NCBI GenBank assembly: GCA_035373625.1
Contig: DAOSNS010000020.1
Coordinates: 1 to 64,000, forward strand
Length of the DNA: 64,000 nucleotides
Direction of reading: 5' to 3'
Source: DSWT01 sp035373625
GTDB taxonomy: Bacteria > Chloroflexota > Anaerolineae > B4-G1 > SLSP01
Shown here: one piece after another, positions 8,919 to 16,925 of the stretch
Layout: each line of letters begins with the position of its first letter
How positions within the stretch are numbered: position 1 is the stretch's first letter
Program-made: the position numbers and the translations under genes
Notes under the pieces: generated by a model
The model's database searches: none
Told to the model about the DNA's origin: nothing
Seen by the model: the letters and a program-made list of their open reading frames with translations, nothing else

Positions 8919-10949
8919 ATGACCGAAATCGAAGAGAAACTGCCGGCCGATTTGCTCAAAGAGATTTACGTCAACGGTATTGATGGGACGACGGGCAATT
9001 ATAGCCTGCCGCCATTGCCCAGCGCGGCGTGGGCTGCCGTCATCAAAGGCACAGCCCCGCCGGAAAATCTGACCGACCTGAAGCACAAACAAGGTCCGGC
9101 CCGTGCTTATCCATTGCCCCCTGAAGTACAAGACAGCAAAGACCTGGCGAAGACCGGCTGGGCCGTTGTCTTCCCGGCTGAAATGGAGGAAAAACGCCGC
9201 GAGGCCATCAAAGAGGCGTTGAGTCCGCTGCTTAAACGCCGCCAGGAACAGGCCGGCGACCTCTACAAAGTCTTCGAGGGGGAATTCGGCTATCGCATGC
9301 AGGGTGAAAAAGGCCGCCCCGAAAGCACCCGCGAATTCTACAAGCGCCAAGTACCCGAAATCCGCCCCGGCATGGGCGTGGCGCACTTGCGCCAGATGCC
9401 GTTCTACGTGCTGCTCGTGGGAAGCCCGGAGGAGATCACTTTCGAGTTTCAGTATCAGCTTGACGTGATGCGCGGCGTGGGGCGGCTCGACTTCGGCAAC
9501 GAGCTGGAGGCGTATGCCCGGTATGCGCAAAACGTGGTCGCGGCAGAAACCGGCGCGGTACAGTTACCACGTCAGGCGGCTTTCTTCAGTGTCAGGAATC
9601 CCGGCGACAATGCCACGCTGATCAGCGACCGTTATCTGGTGCGCCCGCTGTTCAATCAGCTCCAGCAGCCCGATCCTGATGCGCCGTTGAAATTCGATTG
9701 GCGCTTCACCCTGGCTGCGTCGGGCGTCAGAACAGAGCTGGAACGCTTGTTAAGCGGCGGGGAACGGACGCCGGCACTGCTGTTTACGGCCAGCCACGGC
9801 ATGGTTTTCCCGCCAGACGAATGGCAGCGGCAGTTGCGTGAGCAAGGCGCGTTGCTGTGTGAACCGTGGGCCAGGGGGATGCCGCTGCGCCGCGAGGATT
9901 ACTTTGCAGCGGAAGACCTGGGCAATGTGAACCTGTTGGGGCTGGTGGCTTTCTTCTTCGCCTGTTTTGGCGCCGGGACGCCCAAGTTCGATTATTTCGA
10001 TCATCCCCTGTCGCGGACCCGCAACCAGATCGCGCCGTATGGCTTCACAAGCGCGCTGCCAAAACAGATGTTGCGCCGGGGGGCACTGGCGGTGCTGGGA
10101 CACGTGGACCGTGCTTGGGGCCATTCGTTCATCTCGGCGGGGAGCAACATCGCCATTGAGGCATTTGTGACGGCGTTGCGCCATCTGCTCAACGGCGACC
10201 CGGTGGGCTTCGCTACCGATCCCGGCTTCAACCTGAAGTATGCGGACATGGCCGTCGTGTTGAGCGACAATCTGAAAGAGCTACAACGGGATCCGACCTA
10301 TCTGGACGACCAGGAACTGGTGCAGTTATGGACGGCGAACAACGATGCACGGAGCTATGTCGTACTCGGCGATCCGGCGGTGTGCATCCCCTTTGCCCCA
10401 ACCGAAGAGGCCGTCGTCACGCGCGCGGCCGAGCCTGCGGCGCTGCCCCCCGTCATCGTTGACCGCTTGACCACGCTGCAAGCCGATCTCGCACCAGAGC
10501 CGGGCATCGCTCATGCTGCTGAGACGGTGGCTACGCCGGGTGGCGATACCAGAGTGGATGAAGCGCACAAGGCACTGGTGAACCAGGATTTTGCCATCCA
10601 GTACAATGAGATCGTCGAATCGTTGAAACAGTTTGCCAGCCGCATTGCCGGCGCGATCGAACAAATCACGCAGGACATTTTGACGCTGGAGGTGCGCACG
10701 TATACCAGGGATGACCTGCGGGGCATTGCCGTGAACAACCCCGAAGATGCCGAATTGCGCGCCGTGACGTTTGTGGACTTCGACGGAGACATACGCAACT
10801 ACGTTCCCACGACAACCGAAGGTGTGGACGAAGAGCTATGGCAGATTCACCGCGACATGGTGCGCGAGGCGCAGCTCAACCGCACGCAGTTCGTGAGCGC
10901 GCTGGCAAAGATGGCCGGCGACTTGCTGGATACATTCAAGGTTAAGTAG
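8919..10949 (+). CDS. Caspase/gingipain-like (C25-type) peptidase, paralogue 2, with C-terminal EVRTYT domain
   Basis: Two tandem ATGs (8916 and 8919) follow GGGGAGG; the second gives the better spacing and a 676-residue protein starting MTEIEEK. The peptidase core parallels the previous gene: TGWAVVFPAEM, FYVLLVGSPEEITFEFQYQLDVMRGVGR, His293 (LLFTASHGM), Cys349 (AFFFACFGAG), LWTANNDARSYVVLGDPAV. It lacks most of the helical N-terminus of its paralogue. Instead, residues about 555-676 form an extra domain containing TLEVRTYTRDD, then AVTFVDFDGDIRNYVP, and ELWQIHRDMVREAQLNR. This domain also makes up the two small proteins encoded at 11882-12298 and 12306-12677. No export signal. The extra domain could recruit the protease to those partners or be a homotypic adaptor; that is inference. 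Confidence 0.78.
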   Translation: MTEIEEKLPADLLKEIYVNGIDGTTGNYSLPPLPSAAWAAVIKGTAPPENLTDLKHKQGPARAYPLPPEVQDSKDLAKTGWAVVFPAEMEEKRREAIKEALSPLLKRRQEQAGDLYKVFEGEFGYRMQGEKGRPESTREFYKRQVPEIRPGMGVAHLRQMPFYVLLVGSPEEITFEFQYQLDVMRGVGRLDFGNELEAYARYAQNVVAAETGAVQLPRQAAFFSVRNPGDNATLISDRYLVRPLFNQLQQPDPDAPLKFDWRFTLAASGVRTELERLLSGGERTPALLFTASHGMVFPPDEWQRQLREQGALLCEPWARGMPLRREDYFAAEDLGNVNLLGLVAFFFACFGAGTPKFDYFDHPLSRTRNQIAPYGFTSALPKQMLRRGALAVLGHVDRAWGHSFISAGSNIAIEAFVTALRHLLNGDPVGFATDPGFNLKYADMAVVLSDNLKELQRDPTYLDDQELVQLWTANNDARSYVVLGDPAVCIPFAPTEEAVVTRAAEPAALPPVIVDRLTTLQADLAPEPGIAHAAETVATPGGDTRVDEAHKALVNQDFAIQYNEIVESLKQFASRIAGAIEQITQDILTLEVRTYTRDDLRGIAVNNPEDAELRAVTFVDFDGDIRNYVPTTTEGVDEELWQIHRDMVREAQLNRTQFVSALAKMAGDLLDTFKVK

Positions 10950-10970
10950 TCCGGGGTATTCGGGAGGGAA

Positions 10971-11798
10971 ATGGCTGATTATCGGTTCACTTTTTCCGGC
11001 CTGGCCGTCGCTGAGACCCCCGATCCATTTGGGGTGTGGGAAGCGCCGGCCGCGGAGATCAAAGCGCCGCCTGTGCCGGGACTGACGTGGCGGGCGGAAT
11101 TGCCGGAAGCCGCCGCGGGGCTGGAAGCAGTTCACGCGCGCCTGGCGACCCTGGAGCGCGGGGAGGTGCATCTGGCGCAGGCAGAGGCCGAGTTGCGCGC
11201 GGCATTGGAAACCATCACCCCCATCGCCGAAGAGCCTGTAGCCGGAGCAACCACGTATGCGTTTTCTATCCCGCCGGAAGAGCGTTTTCATCCGCAAAAG
11301 CAGGCGTTACGCAACACCTTGAGCGGTTTCGCCGCGCTGGAAGCGCCCCAGATGACCGGTGTAGTGGCTTTCGGGGCGGCGGATGTGTTTGCCGAAGACC
11401 AAGAGCGAGAGGGGTTCCAGGAAGCCTATCGCCGCTGGCTGGCCTTTGTGGAGCAGGTGCGGCAGTTGACCTCCTTCGCCTCGACGGTCGAGACCCTCAT
11501 CGCCGGAGAGCGCATCGGCCTGACGCGCGTAAGCTGGGACGGCGATTTTGAGACATTTTGGGTTTCAGGCCTTGCAACGCTTTCGCGGGAAACCCATCGC
11601 CAGAACGTGAATCTGGTGCTGGCTTCGCGGGTGGCACTGCTGCGCTTGATTTCGGTTGTGGCTATCGGCGCCGGTGGGCTGATCGCCAAATCCATCGCCC
11701 TGCCGCCCGGTGGACAAGTCCTGCTCATCCCGGCCGCCGTGCGCTTCATTTCTGATGTGATGGCCGCCTTGCGCGAATGGGATGCAGCGCAAGGTTAG
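10971..11798 (+). CDS. Unknown protein with predicted C-terminal membrane hairpin
   Basis: The 275-residue product (ATG after GGGAGGG) matches no family I recognise. Residues 20-100 are Pro/Ala/Glu rich with a helical stretch (AAGLEAVHARLATLERGEVHLAQAEAELRAALE, quoted here in two parts: AAGLEAVHARLATL and AQAEAELRAAL). The middle is mixed. Near the end, LLRLISVVAIGAGGLIAKSI and VLLIPAAVRFISDVMA are two hydrophobic segments about 7 residues apart, which could form a membrane hairpin. The gene lies 21 bp after the second peptidase and 83 bp before the small EVRTYT proteins, so it is probably part of the same block. A role as a membrane-active effector released or controlled by the peptidases is possible but unproven. 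Confidence 0.6.
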   Translation: MADYRFTFSGLAVAETPDPFGVWEAPAAEIKAPPVPGLTWRAELPEAAAGLEAVHARLATLERGEVHLAQAEAELRAALETITPIAEEPVAGATTYAFSIPPEERFHPQKQALRNTLSGFAALEAPQMTGVVAFGAADVFAEDQEREGFQEAYRRWLAFVEQVRQLTSFASTVETLIAGERIGLTRVSWDGDFETFWVSGLATLSRETHRQNVNLVLASRVALLRLISVVAIGAGGLIAKSIALPPGGQVLLIPAAVRFISDVMAALREWDAAQG

Positions 11799-11804
11799 GG
11801 ATTC

Positions 11805-11855
11805 GTAATTCGCCATTCGTAATTCGCGATTCGTAATTCGCCATTCGCCGATTTT
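11805..11855 (+). repeat. ATTCGTA heptamer repeat
   Basis: Seven copies of a 7-bp word (ATTCGTA, ATTCGCC, ATTCGCG) fill the gap between the membrane-hairpin gene and the first EVRTYT gene. A similar AATTCGT run precedes the GH2 gene at about 57597-57623. Confidence 0.9.
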
Positions 11856-11881
11856 TTTCATTCTTTCCAGGAGGTACTCAA

Positions 11882-12298
11882 ATGCCAGACAGTAATGTTT
11901 CCACAGAAAAACAAAAGGATTTGAAGGCTTCGGTGCAAAAATTCGCCAGCGACCTGGCGGAAAAGGTGGAGAGTTTCGTCACCGACATCTCTGAGCTTGA
12001 GGTGCGCACTTACACCATCACCGAGGGGAAGTTCGCCGCCGTACTCGACGATCCCAAGAAGAAGAACGACAAAGTCCTGTCGGGCGAAGGGGTGCAATTG
12101 CGCGCCTACACGCGAATCGCCTTTGACAGCGATACCATCGTATGCCTGCCGGTCAACGAAAGCGGGCAAATTGATGGGGCCGTGTGGGATATGCATCAGG
12201 CGGCGGTGAATCAGGCATTGCAGAACCGCGCGGCGATGTTGCGCGCCATCGGTGATGCAGCGGCCTCGGCGCTCGACGCCCTCAAGAAGAGTCGGTAG
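11882..12298 (+). CDS. Small stand-alone EVRTYT-domain protein 1
   Basis: The 138-residue acidic/helical protein starts at ATG 11882 after CCAGGAGG. It begins with a helical segment (KASVQKFASDLAEKVESF), then SELEVRTYTI, RAYTRIAFDSDTIVCLPV, and AVWDMHQAAVNQALQNRAAML. Each of these blocks aligns by eye to the C-terminal 120 residues of the second C25-like peptidase. I do not recognise the domain. The close spacing to the next gene (7 bp) suggests the two small proteins are made together. It may be a subunit, substrate or adaptor of the peptidase. Confidence 0.75.
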   Translation: MPDSNVSTEKQKDLKASVQKFASDLAEKVESFVTDISELEVRTYTITEGKFAAVLDDPKKKNDKVLSGEGVQLRAYTRIAFDSDTIVCLPVNESGQIDGAVWDMHQAAVNQALQNRAAMLRAIGDAAASALDALKKSR

Positions 12299-12305
12299 CC
12301 GACCC

Positions 12306-12677
12306 ATGCGCGGCAAAAACCTGCCACAAGCGGTGACGAAACTTGTGCAGCAGCTACAGGCGCGCGTACAGCCCTTGTTCGCCGATGTCACGTCCCTGGA
12401 GGTAAGCACCTACGGCGTGGATGCGCCGCAGTTAGCGAGTGTCGCCGCATCCAAGGATGTGACGACGCTCGCGGCTGCCGCCGATGCGCCGGTACAGCGC
12501 CGGGGATATACGCGCGTTACCTTTCACTGCGATTTGCACGGCTGCACAGAGGTCGGGCGCGAGGAGATCATAGAGGCGCCGGTGCGCCCCATCCATAATG
12601 TGACGGTGGAGCAAGCCCTCGTCGGACGCGAAACCCTGTTTGTCGCCATCCGCGAGACATTTTCCGGCCTTATCTGA
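12306..12677 (+). CDS. Small stand-alone EVRTYT-domain protein 2
   Basis: The start ATG at 12306 lies 7 bp after the previous stop and gives 123 residues; no strong ribosome site is visible, so coupling to the preceding gene is likely. The protein repeats the family layout: helical start (AVTKLVQQLQARVQPLF), TSLEVSTYGVD, RRGYTRVTFHCDLHG, and VTVEQALVGRETLF. The EVRTYT core is altered to EVSTYG and the sequence is more diverged than the other two copies. It includes a Cys/His-containing HCDLHGC segment that is absent from the others. Last gene of the plus-strand block; it converges with the restriction gene downstream. Confidence 0.72.
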   Translation: MRGKNLPQAVTKLVQQLQARVQPLFADVTSLEVSTYGVDAPQLASVAASKDVTTLAAAADAPVQRRGYTRVTFHCDLHGCTEVGREEIIEAPVRPIHNVTVEQALVGRETLFVAIRETFSGLI

Positions 12678-12842
12678 GGTATCCTGCCACAACGGCTTTG
12701 CGATCACAGGCACACCCCGCGGCTAAATAGCCATACGGCGTCGCGGGATTGTCGGCATGCACCTCGAGGTGTACATGCTTCAAACCGTCGAGGCATTGCT
12801 GCGCCAGCCCTCGTATAACAAGTACATCATCATTCAAACTGA
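12670..12842 (-). pseudogene. Possible gene remnant or small ORF between convergent genes
   Basis: On the minus strand an open frame of about 56 codons (TTG at 12840-12842) runs to TAA at 12670-12672 and reads coding-like near its end: LEVHADNPATPYGYLAAG, then CACDRKAVVAGYL. It overlaps the end of the NotI-like gene and has no ribosome site. It may be the 3' remnant of a lost gene; the family is not recognised. Low confidence. Confidence 0.25.
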
Positions 12843-13687
12843 ATGTTAAGCCGTGCCTTGAGTTTAGTGTTCAGCGTATGAACAAAATCATCTTTGCCAG
12901 GAAGGCCGGGATTATGCCGCATAGCTTGATACACCTCATCTACAGTTGTAGAAATGAATCGGGTTGGACGTAGGCATAGACGTTCTTGTTGAACAACAAA
13001 CTCATAGAGGGCAAAACGGGATGCATGGTCGGCAGCATATCCCTCTGTTTTGAAACCATAACGCCGTACCAGATTAGCATAAATATATTCTTGAATGACC
13101 CAGTAGCAATGTGTATTCCATTTTTCGTAGACGATGCCTTTGTTGAACAATTGCGTCATTGAACGTTTGAGCGTATCGTAAGTGTTCATACCAAAATGGT
13201 AAGTTTGTGTAGTGATATCGTGCCCGCTTATAAAGTCTTCGAGCCCTCGCACAACCGCACCGGTGCCCGTGGTGGAATCAGTTTGAAACTCTATGGCGAC
13301 AAAATCTTCAACCTCAGCTCGCAGCGGTTTATGACGCACCAAAACATAGTCAATACTGCCGATGTTGGGTAATTTTACTTCAGGAAAAGCGAGCACATTA
13401 TCTGTGCTGCCGAAATAATGACGGGCAATGTCCCCCAATACTCGCGCACTGCCTGTAGTCGGGTCGAGTTCCTCAAATCGTTGCGGACAAACAGCACAAA
13501 TCACACCACGATGCTCTACCGAGCAGACACCAAAAGGGTATCGGATAAGGCGGCTTTGCTTGATGCATTTTTTGTCTAAAAAGGGACACCATTGTTGTCC
13601 GCGTGCCTTTTGCGCTTCGGGAGTTTGATTGTACAAGGGATAACCAAAGATTTCTGTGGGACGGTTTCCAGTGCGATTATTTTCCAT
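12830..13687 (-). CDS. NotI-like type II restriction endonuclease
   Basis: The 285-residue protein starts at ATG 13687 behind AGAGGAG. The N-terminus has the NotI-family layout: RPTEIFGYPLYNQTPEAQ, then a cysteine cluster (WCPFLDKKC, Cys34 and Cys41; GVCSV, Cys55; ICAVCPQRF, Cys64 and Cys67), which in NotI binds a structural iron. The nuclease core follows: NIGSIDYVLVR and then FVAIEFQTDSTTGTG, a D...ExQ variant of the PD-(D/E)xK fold. The gene start lies inside the 3' end of the methyltransferase gene (112-bp overlap), so the two are co-expressed as a type II restriction-modification pair. Recognition sequence cannot be read from the protein; a GC-rich site is only a guess from the family. 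Confidence 0.85.
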   Translation of the reverse strand: MENNRTGNRPTEIFGYPLYNQTPEAQKARGQQWCPFLDKKCIKQSRLIRYPFGVCSVEHRGVICAVCPQRFEELDPTTGSARVLGDIARHYFGSTDNVLAFPEVKLPNIGSIDYVLVRHKPLRAEVEDFVAIEFQTDSTTGTGAVVRGLEDFISGHDITTQTYHFGMNTYDTLKRSMTQLFNKGIVYEKWNTHCYWVIQEYIYANLVRRYGFKTEGYAADHASRFALYEFVVQQERLCLRPTRFISTTVDEVYQAMRHNPGLPGKDDFVHTLNTKLKARLNIQFE

Positions 13688-15723
13688 TCTCCTCTTTGAA
13701 TGAGGTTATTCCATATAGCATGGATATCCTTTGCAGTCATATCACTTTCCAACAGCCACCCCAATGCAGCTCCGCACTGACGACAAAATGTTTCACTGTC
13801 ATCCGTCATAATTGCTTCCAGAGGCATCCAGCGCGATGTGGAATCCTTCAAGGTCAAGACTAAAATAGTGTCGTGCTTGATGGCGTTCAAGTTGTTGATG
13901 TGAACCGAGATTGGATTTTCAGAAAAGACAACGTAGCGATTGCGCAAATAAAAGCCGGCCGTTTTAAGTGCAATTGTCAGTTCTGCCCAGGCTTCAGGAT
14001 CCCAATGATGAAAAGTGAAAACCATCCGACCGGTCTTTGGCTTCAAAACACGTGCACATTCCTGAAAAATGGCAGCTAGCGTGTGCATAAAATTGGCATC
14101 ATTGACGGCACCGGAAAATGCAACTGCACTGTGTTGTGTGTCATAAGTCCAATCCATGACACCGGGCAGCAATCGCGCTAACCACACACGGAAAAAAGCC
14201 GCCAGATCGCTATATTGCACACTGTCATAATATGGCGGATCGGTGACAATGAAATCAACGCTATGATCGGTTAGCGGCAACTCTCGTGCATCTCGGTGGA
14301 GCAACCAGAATGTCTGCTGGTGCTTTGTCAGTTCGGCTTGATCGAAAACTTCAATACCGCCGTCCCATTCACCATGAATTTTTACGGTATGTGATTTACC
14401 ATCCTCTGTGATGCGGCGCTCAATCGGCGCTACCGCCCAGGTTCGCCCACGCGCGAGGCGATCGTTAAACAGACGGCGTAGATTGCCAGAGCATGGTTCG
14501 GGATTCACAGGGTTATTCTCCAATGCGGTATAAGGCAATCCATAAGCATGCAGTGTGAAAACGTGACGGATTGCGCCGGGGCGGCTTTTGAACCAACCTT
14601 TATATCCGCATAACATGGCATTGAATTCCAACGATGTAGAGACTAACAAAGCCAGATTGAGGCCGATAGGATCAACTTGTTTAGAGGTTAAGGATGTATT
14701 TATCGGTGTTGCCGGGTAATGGGTATTCAGATAGCGGATTGCAGCGCTCAGATATATCAATTGGCGTGATGAAAATACATCCAGATAAGAAGTAATGCCA
14801 TGCCGTAACAAATCCCGCGACTTTGGGCCATTCTGTACAGCAAAAGCCTCCGTCGGTCCAAAATCTAAAGTCTCACGACGCACATTGGCCATTTCGAGGC
14901 GATTCAGGTCCCCCACCCCCGGCGCGCGGAAGAACTGTCCATGGTGAGGACACACGCCCACGACGGCAAAGGGAACATAACGTGCATAAAACGGCGTAGC
15001 ACGTAACTCCTGATACATTTCACCGCAGATGGAGCATACACGCTCCGTTTTGGAAATGAGGCGTTGGGTGTGGGGCTGAATAAACGTTGGTGTATCTGAA
15101 ATAGCCCACGTTTCTGCTGAAATGCATATTGTATGCTCTCCGTTTTCACGTAATATATATTGATCAATCTGGACAACTTCACCACACCGACAACGCTTAC
15201 GCAAACCATAAAGTGTATACTGCATATCCACAGTATGGCCACATATCGGACATTCGGTTTGGAATAGAGCACCGATCTCAGCATACAGCGTTGTGAAAAA
15301 GTCTTCAAAAGCTGATTCTAAATCTACCCAGGCGATGGGATTGAGGGTAGCGCGAGCTTGTACAACCGGGATAGGGTCAATATCAACACCGATGACATGA
15401 GCACCCAGACGGATGGCTTCGTGCAACGTGGTACCACCACCCATCATCGGGTCCAGCACAATCTTCCCTTCCAGACCACCTGGCGCATAATAGTCCCGGC
15501 GCGCCGGATCAGGAACAAACTGCTTCAGAATGGTACGGAAAGTGGAGCCACACCGCCGCGCCCACCACTTATGCAAGTAAGTATTGGGACGAAAAAGATG
15601 TTTGTTATATGCCTCTGCTTGGGCCAATGTATTGGCGAAAGCCTCCGGAAAGGTTTCATCAATGCTCAGGTTGACCGCCGCTTGTGAAACACGGTAGAGT
15701 TCATCAAAAGCCAGTTGACGCAT
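13576..15723 (-). CDS. Zinc-ribbon DNA methyltransferase (COG1743-like) of the restriction pair
   Basis: A strong GGAGGAGG site just before the ATG at 15723 favours this start over the upstream one at 15747, giving 715 residues. The AdoMet-binding region is near residues 95-130 (KIVLDPMMGGGTTLHEAI, GVDIDPIPVVQAR). The catalytic motif TDPPYYDSVQYSDL is near 505-520, typical of amino-methyltransferases (N6-adenine or N4-cytosine). Between them lie zinc-ribbon pairs (CPICGHT...CRCGEV; CSICGEM...CPHHGQF), and another CRQCG pair is near the end. The product should protect the host from the NotI-like nuclease encoded just downstream. Modified base and site are not determinable here. Confidence 0.85.
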   Translation of the reverse strand: MRQLAFDELYRVSQAAVNLSIDETFPEAFANTLAQAEAYNKHLFRPNTYLHKWWARRCGSTFRTILKQFVPDPARRDYYAPGGLEGKIVLDPMMGGGTTLHEAIRLGAHVIGVDIDPIPVVQARATLNPIAWVDLESAFEDFFTTLYAEIGALFQTECPICGHTVDMQYTLYGLRKRCRCGEVVQIDQYILRENGEHTICISAETWAISDTPTFIQPHTQRLISKTERVCSICGEMYQELRATPFYARYVPFAVVGVCPHHGQFFRAPGVGDLNRLEMANVRRETLDFGPTEAFAVQNGPKSRDLLRHGITSYLDVFSSRQLIYLSAAIRYLNTHYPATPINTSLTSKQVDPIGLNLALLVSTSLEFNAMLCGYKGWFKSRPGAIRHVFTLHAYGLPYTALENNPVNPEPCSGNLRRLFNDRLARGRTWAVAPIERRITEDGKSHTVKIHGEWDGGIEVFDQAELTKHQQTFWLLHRDARELPLTDHSVDFIVTDPPYYDSVQYSDLAAFFRVWLARLLPGVMDWTYDTQHSAVAFSGAVNDANFMHTLAAIFQECARVLKPKTGRMVFTFHHWDPEAWAELTIALKTAGFYLRNRYVVFSENPISVHINNLNAIKHDTILVLTLKDSTSRWMPLEAIMTDDSETFCRQCGAALGWLLESDMTAKDIHAIWNNLIQRGEWKIIALETVPQKSLVIPCTIKLPKRKRHADNNGVPF

Positions 15724-15754
15724 GCCTCCTCCAATGCCCCTGATCACCCGGCTT

Positions 15755-16486
15755 TCATGCCGCCTTCGGCATCAACGGCCGCTTGTTGGGGATGCCGGGA
15801 CGGCGGGGATATGGCGGTGGCGTCGCGGCGACTTTGTCCAGGATGACGAGATAGCGCGTTTCGGCCAAACCCCGCAGCTCGACGGGCACGAGTCGTCGCA
15901 CGCGCCCCCCCAATTGCTGGATGGCCCACTCACTGCGCTGCACTTCGGCAGGCGCGCCTTCACCTTTTTGCGCCAGCACGCGCCCCCCCACTTTGACCAG
16001 TGGCAGCAGGTACTCCGCCAGAATAGGCATATCGGCGACGGCGCGGGCGATCGCCCAGTCATAACGTTCACGATGCGCCGGCTGCTGCCCCAGTTCTTCC
16101 GCACGTCCATGCACGATAACGACATCTGTCAACCCCAGGCGTGCGGTGACCTGCTCCAGAAAGCTGACCTTTTTGGCCGTCGCTTCGAGCAACGTCAACT
16201 TCATAGCGGGACACAGCAATTTGAGCGGCAGCCCGGGGAAACCCGCGCCCGTTCCTACGTCAATGACCGCTTTGCCGCTGAAACGTTCGCCGCTTTCAAG
16301 TGCCTGGAAACAGGAAAGCGAATCCAAAAAATGCCGTATCTGGATGCCCTCGTCATCGGTGATGGCCGTCAGATTGAAATGCCGGTTGAATTCCACCAGC
16401 ATTTGCTGGTAGATGCGCAGGGCTTCCAGGTGTTCCGGCGTTAGCCGAATCTGTAGTGCGCGCGCGCCTTCGATCAACTGTTCCAC
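15755..16486 (-). CDS. rsmG: 16S rRNA (guanine-527-N7)-methyltransferase RsmG
   Basis: The 243-residue protein begins with a GTG at 16486 preceded by AGGAT. It has the RsmG/GidB order: N-terminal helical part with FNRHFNLTAITDDEGIQIRHFLDSL, AdoMet motif VIDVGTGAGFPGLPLKL (about 73-90), LLEATAKKVSFL, and DWAIARAVADMPILAEYLLPL. The enzyme methylates G527 of 16S rRNA near the decoding site. The C-terminus RRPGIPNKRPL is also typical. It lies 31 bp after (downstream in transcription terms, before) the methyltransferase start and points the same way, so read-through into the restriction pair is possible. Confidence 0.95.
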   Translation of the reverse strand: MEQLIEGARALQIRLTPEHLEALRIYQQMLVEFNRHFNLTAITDDEGIQIRHFLDSLSCFQALESGERFSGKAVIDVGTGAGFPGLPLKLLCPAMKLTLLEATAKKVSFLEQVTARLGLTDVVIVHGRAEELGQQPAHRERYDWAIARAVADMPILAEYLLPLVKVGGRVLAQKGEGAPAEVQRSEWAIQQLGGRVRRLVPVELRGLAETRYLVILDKVAATPPPYPRRPGIPNKRPLMPKAA

Positions 16487-16603
16487 ACAATCCTATCCTT
16501 GAAATTGGTAACGAGTAATGGGTTAAGGGACAAACTGCGTGTACCTCCTGCTCCAATTATACCCATTATACCCGACAACAAACGTTTCGGTAATCCATGC
16601 ACA

Positions 16604-16925
16604 GGGCTTTATCATTCCTCGTTACAGTGACTTCAGCTAGCTATGAGCGGATCGCCAGATCCGCGTTTCTCAACCGCTGCNNNNNNNNNNNNNNNNNNNN
16701 NNNNNNNNNNNNNNNNNNNNNNNNNNNNNNNNNNNNNNNNNNNNNNNNNNNNNNNNNNNNNNNNNNNNNNNNNNNNNNNNAAGCGGATCGCCAGATCCGC
16801 GTTTCTCAGCCGCTGCAAGCGGATCGCCAGATCCGCGTTTCTCAGCCGCTGCAAGCGGATCGCCAGATCCGTGTTTCTCAACCGCTGCAAGCGGATCGCC
16901 AGATCCGCGTTTCTCAACTGCTGCG
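16604..16925 (+). repeat. 36-bp tandem hairpin repeat joined to a dispersed element end
   Basis: A 36-bp unit built around the inverted repeat GCGGATCGCCAGATCCGC, followed by GTTTCTCAGCCGCTGC, is repeated at least five times (16644-16680 and 16781-16925) and interrupted by an N gap. The left flank (16604-16635) reads AGGGCTTTATCATTCCTCGTTACAGT, split here as AGGGCTTTATCATTC and CTCGTTACAGT. The same sequence and a reverse copy of the unit occur at 33205-33312. Units are joined without spacers, so it is not a CRISPR array. Confidence 0.9.
16681..16780. other. Assembly gap (100 N)
   Basis: Exactly 100 N lie within the 36-bp tandem repeat. The true number of units is therefore unknown. Confidence 1.

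Noticed and set aside
16604..16925. CRISPR array
   Set aside because: Units are 36 bp, the right size, but are joined directly with no spacers, and no cas gene is nearby.
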